A stretch of DNA of 60,000 bases, taken from NCBI GenBank assembly GCA_964035545.1, contig OZ037765.1, positions 23,130,004 to 23,190,003 on the forward strand, given 5' to 3'. A model generated the notes under the pieces. That model did not search any database. It saw only the letters and a list, made by a program, of their open reading frames with translations, and was not told where the DNA came from. Of the stretch, positions 54,901 through 60,000 are shown in pieces. This DNA is from Bugula neritina. Its lineage: Eukaryota > Bryozoa > Gymnolaemata > Cheilostomatida > Bugulidae. Numbering within the stretch: position 1 is the first letter of the stretch; the number at the start of each line of letters is the position of its first letter. The position numbers and the translations under genes were made by a program.

Positions 54901-57900
54901 AATGACCTACTCTTTTCAATATCTAAAACTTGCTGGTTTACAATCGTATATAAAATTACAATTTGTAAGTTTGTATTTTATTATAATTAAAGTATAATTA
55001 GTGTTAAGCAACTTTCAACCAAAATGGACTCTTAGATCATAATGGAGCAATAATATCAAAGTGATGGTACATGCTAAATTTAGAAACTATCTGTTTGGAA
55101 ATTATGAAAAAAGAGATGAATCTAGTATAGAAAGTGAGGGAACAAAGAAATAACTTGACATCAATTACACATTGCAGCTGCATTACCTTCATTCTGAAGA
55201 ATGTGATACTGGTTAGCAAGTCTATCGTACACTTTAGATCCTGTAACCGACTAGGATCATTTGCCGGGAAATATTTCTAAAAATAAAAATTACATATATT
55301 TAGTCAGTACCTGACGTAAGCATACGTACAGCATTTGTGGATAACACTTTATATTTTATACCATCATGCAGCTTGCACATATTTACTGATTTTTGGCTTA
55401 GTTAGTATATAAATACTTGCATATTGAAGCAAGTATTGTTAAACAATGAAGACAGCTACAATGTTGAAACTGGTTGGATAATTTAAATACCTTATTTCAT
55501 TGCGGTGCACACTAAATAACAAAAAGCTATTTTTGAAAATTAAACATTTACCAAGACACCCAACTATTAGCACTAATAAGTAACAAAGTGCTAAGACATG
55601 TGGAAGCAACTCTGAAAAATGAATCACACACAAGCAGAAATAATCACCACTTACCCTGTATTGAGCCAAATCTATTCTTAGATTATTGTGAAGTTGATCT
55701 AATAGTTTGATGAATTTCTCCCTCCCAAAGTTAGATGCGGCAAACCTGTCCCCGCATGATACTTGAGTAGTGGCCGCCGTATGTGCATAGAAAGCATTGA
55801 TGTTAGCTAGAAGTGTGCTCATTACAGAGGGTACTCCTGGGGAGAGATACTTGCTGGACAGGCATGAGAAGTGACTGAAAATACAAGAGTTGGAACATCA
55901 CACCATGGCTGGGCTATCACACAAACTTTAAGTCATTTTAACCACACAACTCGTAGATCTGTGAGTTGACTGATTAGTAGCTGATCATTGTGGGCCTGCA
56001 CTAGCTCCACTATCGGTGTATTATTGAGCCCCATTATTACCTCCTTTTGGTTGGCACACTATTTTATCTACTTTCTTATTAAACTTATTGATGAAATAAA
56101 TAAATAAACAAATAAACAATCAGATAAAAGCATTTTAGCGCAAAACGTCATCCTTTTCCACACATTAAAGAAGATCGTTGGATGCTTAGGTTACTCATCA
56201 GTTTATATCCTCAAAAATGACTACACTCAAGTACAACCTATTCACATGGTGCTGTGCAGACGGCCTGAAAGCATATAATATACAGAGGCAGCGGTGATGT
56301 AATAGTGACTTACGTCATCGCCTGGTAAATAGACTCGATACCGTATCTCATTGCAAACTCATCTACAATTTCCTGTGCAGGCTCATCAAAGTATACTTTC
56401 CATTCTTCATCCTGATATACATTAAACACAAGAAACATTCAATATTTACTCTAAGAAAAGACTTATGAATCAAGAGCATAATTTGTGGATTAAAATTAAC
56501 ACAGCTTTAGCGCATGGACAGGACCAGAGCAACTAAGAGAGTACCACATGCCTCTTGAGTTATAGAGATAGATAACAGAGAAAATTTAAATTGGCAAATA
56601 TCTCTCTTTCAAGTGTTATAAAAATAATATTGGAAACAATAAAATATCCAATATACCGGGTGTAATTTTCTGTATAAAAGAGTTGGTTTGTTTTATCATA
56701 TTTAGACTAAAGCAGAAAGAAGTGCATATTTTAGCTGAAACGATTAACAGGATTAACAAGGCTCATAGCACAATAGTACAGTGGCTAGTCGAAGAGCATG
56801 AGCCATGAAAATACTATGTTATTAAAGTGACTGAACAACAACCATGCCACATTATCCAAATGTGTTTTAGTCTATGATCCTAAAACACCCTATTTCATAA
56901 TATTTTGATAAAATAATGACAACGAGAATGGTAAAATTGGCACAAATTGTTGAAGTCAATAATTAATTCATAGATACAATTACAAGAAAATCTAAAAAGC
57001 AGATAAGAGTACCGGGAAAGGAGACAGTACAGCTGAAGCTAGTGAAAAAAGGAGGTAACTTTGAAAGTTTACTAATAATAAGAGCTACTGATTATTTCGT
57101 TGCCACAAGCTACTACAGTGGGCAAACATAGCAGAGGTAGAATAGCTATTTTGCTAACGCAGGTTAAAATTTATGTACGCGATTTCATGAGTATTATAAA
57201 TCATTCAATTAAATTTAAATGTCAAATAAAACATTCCAAATAGAGTCAGAATTTACAATTTTTGTAAGAAATTTAAAGAAAAGGGGAAAAAGTTTAAATA
57301 GAGTTTGGATAGTATATTTAGCTCAGCTGCATAACAAAATCTAAATATTTTATATTAAATTACATAACAACAACAAATTACGCAATTTTGGGCATCATAG
57401 TATGCAGCTAAACTAAATGCACACGTTACAACAATTTCCAAGTTATAAAGTGAATTTTACAAAATTTTAGATTAGCTGAACAACATTGTGCTGACTACAA
57501 GCAAAGTAGAACTACTTATGACATTACGCAATACCTACCCATGGGCAGATCAGTGCCTAGAGGAAAGTTATTACAGAAAAGCAAATAATAATTATCAATA
57601 CAAACAATATTTAGCAAATAGTTGATCTATTCATACTAAAAATTATTTTGAGCATGATAAACTTAAATGAAAGCAGTCAAGCTGATTGTTGAATATATGC
57701 TCCCATGATATTAACTATTGATGATATTCATAAAACAGCTTCTGGGCACTAAACGCTAGCAATATATATTCTATAAATTTATAACAAAGCTAAATGTAAG
57801 TTGGCATGACTAAATGTATAAAAGATAGAAATTTATTATATGAAAATAAAAAAAATACAATGTTACATTTTGCTAAACTCACCCCAGTTGCATCAGGCAG

Positions 57901-60000
57901 CTTTACATCATCCCCTGAACGTTGACATAAATGGTGGAAAATATTCTACAATATTACATTGCATTATTTTATACTAAACACCATTAAAACATCTAATAGA
58001 AACAGCAAGCATAATACATAATTAGCAAAACAAATTAGCAACAGTAACACACTGTCACAATATAGTACAGAATCTCACCTCATGCAGGGCAGTGTACTGC
58101 ACATGGTACGGGGCTACTTTCTCCTCCCCCTTGATGGCTACATTGATGTGTAGTCTAATAGCACCAGACACGGCTGACTTATCCGTTCTTTTCTCTAAAA
58201 GAGGTAGAAGTGTCACTGTGACAGAAAGGGCTGTTGGATTACACAGTTACGGAATGCAGGTACTAATTTAGGTGTTGTTGTTACATCAGTGATGGAACTA
58301 ATCAGATAGCGAGTGATCATGTTGATATTGTGTACGCCATACTAGATCCAGAAACTTAGACTTGAATCAACAGTCTATAGTTAAAAAAGATCGAGGGGAA
58401 TCAGGATAGCCAGGTTCTACATTATATATTGGAGGGGAGAGGGAATGTATTTCATAAAAGTATTTGGTAACGAGAGAATATATATATATATGTTATATTA
58501 TGGAATAGAAAAGCAGTACATTTAAAAGCTGACATGTAATTTGAAATATCATGTTTATCATGCCAGCCGAACTGTGCAATCACGTTGAAATAAACTGTGC
58601 ATTATACAAATATATTATGCATGAACCAAAAAACAATAATGATAAAAATATAAAGCCTTGTTAAATAATTAAAACAGCAAGGCAAGTTTAAAAAGTGTTA
58701 AAATATTTAAACGCCTATTGCCAAGAGACAGGAATTAGTAGAGCCAATAAAATTTTCTATTAACCTGAACTGCTGGAATAATATTAGAGCCTAAGTTATA
58801 ATAAACTGGATAAAATTGATTTAAAGTACGTTATTTGTAGATTAAACTAAATTGAAAAAATGTGTAATTAAAACAATTCCAATTGAGGAGTAATGTATTA
58901 AAATGTTATTCAATCAATGATAGACATGTAAGTTTCTGCTGCTAATTTTCTATGTCCACATGTAGTTAGCATATAAGCTACACAGCTAGTAGCCAAGTCG
59001 GGTGATAACAGTGCTGAAAACAGTTTTTGTTTCAAACACTGAAAATATTTATTGAAAAATAGAAATTATCTGAGACATGCGTATTTATAATTAATTTGAT
59101 AGGCTTATACGTGGACTACTATAGAGAATTTACAATATCTTATGGTTGAGGAGAATTGTTAGGGAATCATCAAGGTGGGAATTTTCTTGTGACAAAGCAA
59201 CTACATGAGGAATTTTCGACATAATGATTCTTTTGCTAAATTTGCAAATTATTGCAACAAAGATACATTCAGAATTTTGTTTTTATTTCATTTTGTAGCA
59301 CAACATAGGCCTGTTTTCTACATCTAAGAATATTCTCTTCAGGTTAGTACAAGAAGCTACAGCCATGCCTATGATATTTTGGATTTAGCTGTAAAAACAT
59401 CTATTTGGAAATTATTCAGCATTTGGCAGGAATTGATAAGTTTACTAGAAATAGGTTGGTTTGTAAGCTAATGTAAAGTAATGGATACAACAGAGGCATA
59501 GAGATTGCATGTCATTACGTGATACCTAGGTTATACCAAACGTCCATATCACCATTGAGAGTTCGGACTTCAATGATCGTTTGACCAAGGAAATCGTCAC
59601 TTTCATGTGAGGTGAAAGTTGAACGTAGCTTTGATTGTAGATCATTATCTTCATCCCTAAACAAAACACAATCAGCTCAATTATTCAACAGTTATACAAA
59701 ATACTGGCAGCAAAAATAGCAGGCAGTAATATGTGTGCATATCAAAAACACTTTTTGTTAAAATATTTAATATAACGAAAGTCCAAAGAGAAAATAATCA
59801 CGCTCTAACCAATAGCAGGAAAAATGTTCAAAGTGTTCGGTTTTGAATTTTTGTAATGTTTGTAATAATACGAAAATTCAGTTTTTCTTTTTAGTTTTGG
59901 ATATGCACAGATAGTACTGAATACTGTTTCTGCAGAAGCCACCATGACTGGCTGGCCGAGTGACCTACCTAGATTATACCACACATCCATCTCACCAGAC
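45929..60000 (-). CDS. UNC13: Munc13/UNC13 synaptic vesicle priming protein, C-terminal part (runs off window)
   Basis: UNC13 opens syntaxin and primes synaptic vesicles at presynaptic active zones. Seen here is the segment from the middle of C2B to the stop. Exons 5' to 3': 60000-59969 (partial) or 59656-59526 (alternatives); 58194-58079, 57945-57883, 56411-56314, 55874-55655, 55276-55187, 54274-54119, 53889-53780, 53661-53576, 53419-53287, 53035-52939, 52748-52605, 52154-51910, 51520-51356, 50691-50565, 49363-49268, 48409-48304, 48046-47918, 47582-47487, 47157-47007, 46542-46416 and 46084-45929. They give 946 in-frame residues. Order: C2B end ([36 protein letters not shown]); MUN domain with MHD1/MHD2 ([80 protein letters not shown]); C2C ([29 protein letters not shown]); and tail [13 protein letters not shown]. 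It is closest to the UNC13A/B/C group, not UNC13D or BAIAP3. N-terminal C2A, C1 and the rest of C2B lie outside the window. Confidence 0.95.
46128..46320. mobile_element. pogo/Tigger-like MITE
   Basis: A 193-bp element in the last UNC13 intron. The left end reads CAGTGCTCCCTCTGTATCTC, and the right end is its inverted copy with about three differences over 21 bp. Both sides are flanked by TA (46126-46127 and 46321-46322), the target duplication of Tc1/mariner/pogo elements. The CAGT…CTCCCTC terminus with TATCTCA is typical of pogo-type elements. No transposase; the 98-codon reverse-strand open frame across it is not a gene. Confidence 0.8.
49268..49363 (-). CDS. UNC13: UNC13 in-frame cassette exon in the MUN-domain variable loop
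   Basis: This 96-nt exon encodes 32 residues, from [20 protein letters not shown] to PVATLQ. Both neighbouring exons end and start on codon boundaries, so skipping it keeps the frame. It falls between the conserved VVLPPTSDP and SLSPKQCAV segments, where vertebrate UNC13 paralogs differ in length and sequence. Whether it is alternatively used cannot be read from DNA alone. Confidence 0.7.
51201..51275 (-). repeat. tRNA-derived SINE-like fragment
   Basis: The reverse strand has an A-box (TGGTCTAGGGGTTA, 51268-51255) and a perfect B-box (GGGTTCGAACCC, 51224-51213) at tRNA spacing. The acceptor and anticodon arms do not pair as a tRNA. It lies in the UNC13 intron between 51356 and 50691. A tRNA-derived SINE is the likely origin; the 3' body is not delimited. 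Confidence 0.6.
53939..54010 (-). repeat. tRNA-derived SINE-like fragment
   Basis: The reverse strand reads GTGTAATGGTTAGCGCACC (A-box) and GGGTTTGAATCCC (B-box) with a TGC-containing central segment (CTTGCAAG). The acceptor ends do not pair well, so it is not a functional tRNA. It lies in the UNC13 intron between 54119 and 53889. Confidence 0.6.
59526..59656 (-). CDS. UNC13: UNC13 C2B alternative exon, downstream copy (B)
   Basis: This 131-nt exon encodes (W)[18 protein letters not shown], then [15 protein letters not shown] and [10 protein letters not shown]. It includes the third Ca2+-binding loop of C2B, with D-E-D retained and the next acidic position changed to N relative to the vertebrate DEDDD. 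It ends in codon phase 1 (CTA G). It is the full-length partner of the truncated copy at 59969-60000. Confidence 0.9.
59969..60000 (-). CDS. UNC13: UNC13 C2B alternative exon, upstream copy (A), cut by window edge
   Basis: The visible 32 nt encode [10 protein letters not shown] and end CTA G before donor GTAGGT. This is the same C2B position, phase and donor type as exon B, whose end reads [10 protein letters not shown]. Copy A is closer to the vertebrate sequence [10 protein letters not shown]. The rest of the exon lies beyond position 60000. Confidence 0.85.
   Translation of the reverse strand, partial: LVRWMCGII

Overview
This is animal nuclear DNA: AT-rich, gene-dense, with short exons (mostly 60-300 bp), GT-AG introns and many microsatellites. 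The gene set (ciliary transition-zone protein TMEM17, synaptic priming factor UNC13, nucleotide-excision-repair factor XPC, IQANK1) indicates a ciliated bilaterian with a nervous system. A lophotrochozoan-type marine invertebrate fits the base composition and gene structures, but the lineage is a guess. I assembled the gene models by hand from splice sites, reading-frame continuity and family resemblance. Every multi-exon model closes in frame.

Layout: TMEM17 (-, 2185-4092) and WDR70 (-, 5118-11108) lie in tandem. A WDR70 intron hosts a tRNA-Met. After a low-complexity spacer come IQANK1 (+, 13429-18303) and, in tandem, a shortened paralog that lacks the IQ motif and ankyrin repeats (+, 19234-20983). 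XPC (+, 23433-30216) carries a tRNA-Trp in an intron and converges with COPS2 (-, 30812-35006). A roughly 6.9 kb gene-free stretch of degenerate simple repeats and an inverted repeat follows. DDA1 (+, 41909-45176) then converges with UNC13 (-, 45929 to the window edge), of which the C2B half-domain, MUN/MHD region, C2C domain and stop are present (946 residues).

Two intronic non-autonomous DNA transposons (44480-44829 and 46128-46320) and three tRNA-derived, SINE-like remnants account for most recognisable mobile DNA.

Four of the seven distinct gene families (WDR70, XPC, COPS2, DDA1) belong to, regulate or are substrates of the CUL4-DDB1 ubiquitin-ligase axis. The most interesting single signal is at the right edge: two homologous UNC13 exons encoding the same C2B segment. 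Their splice phases are such that including both would cause a frameshift, which is the signature of mutually exclusive splicing. The duplicated C-terminal domain of IQANK1, which looks like the dynein AAA5 module, is the second.
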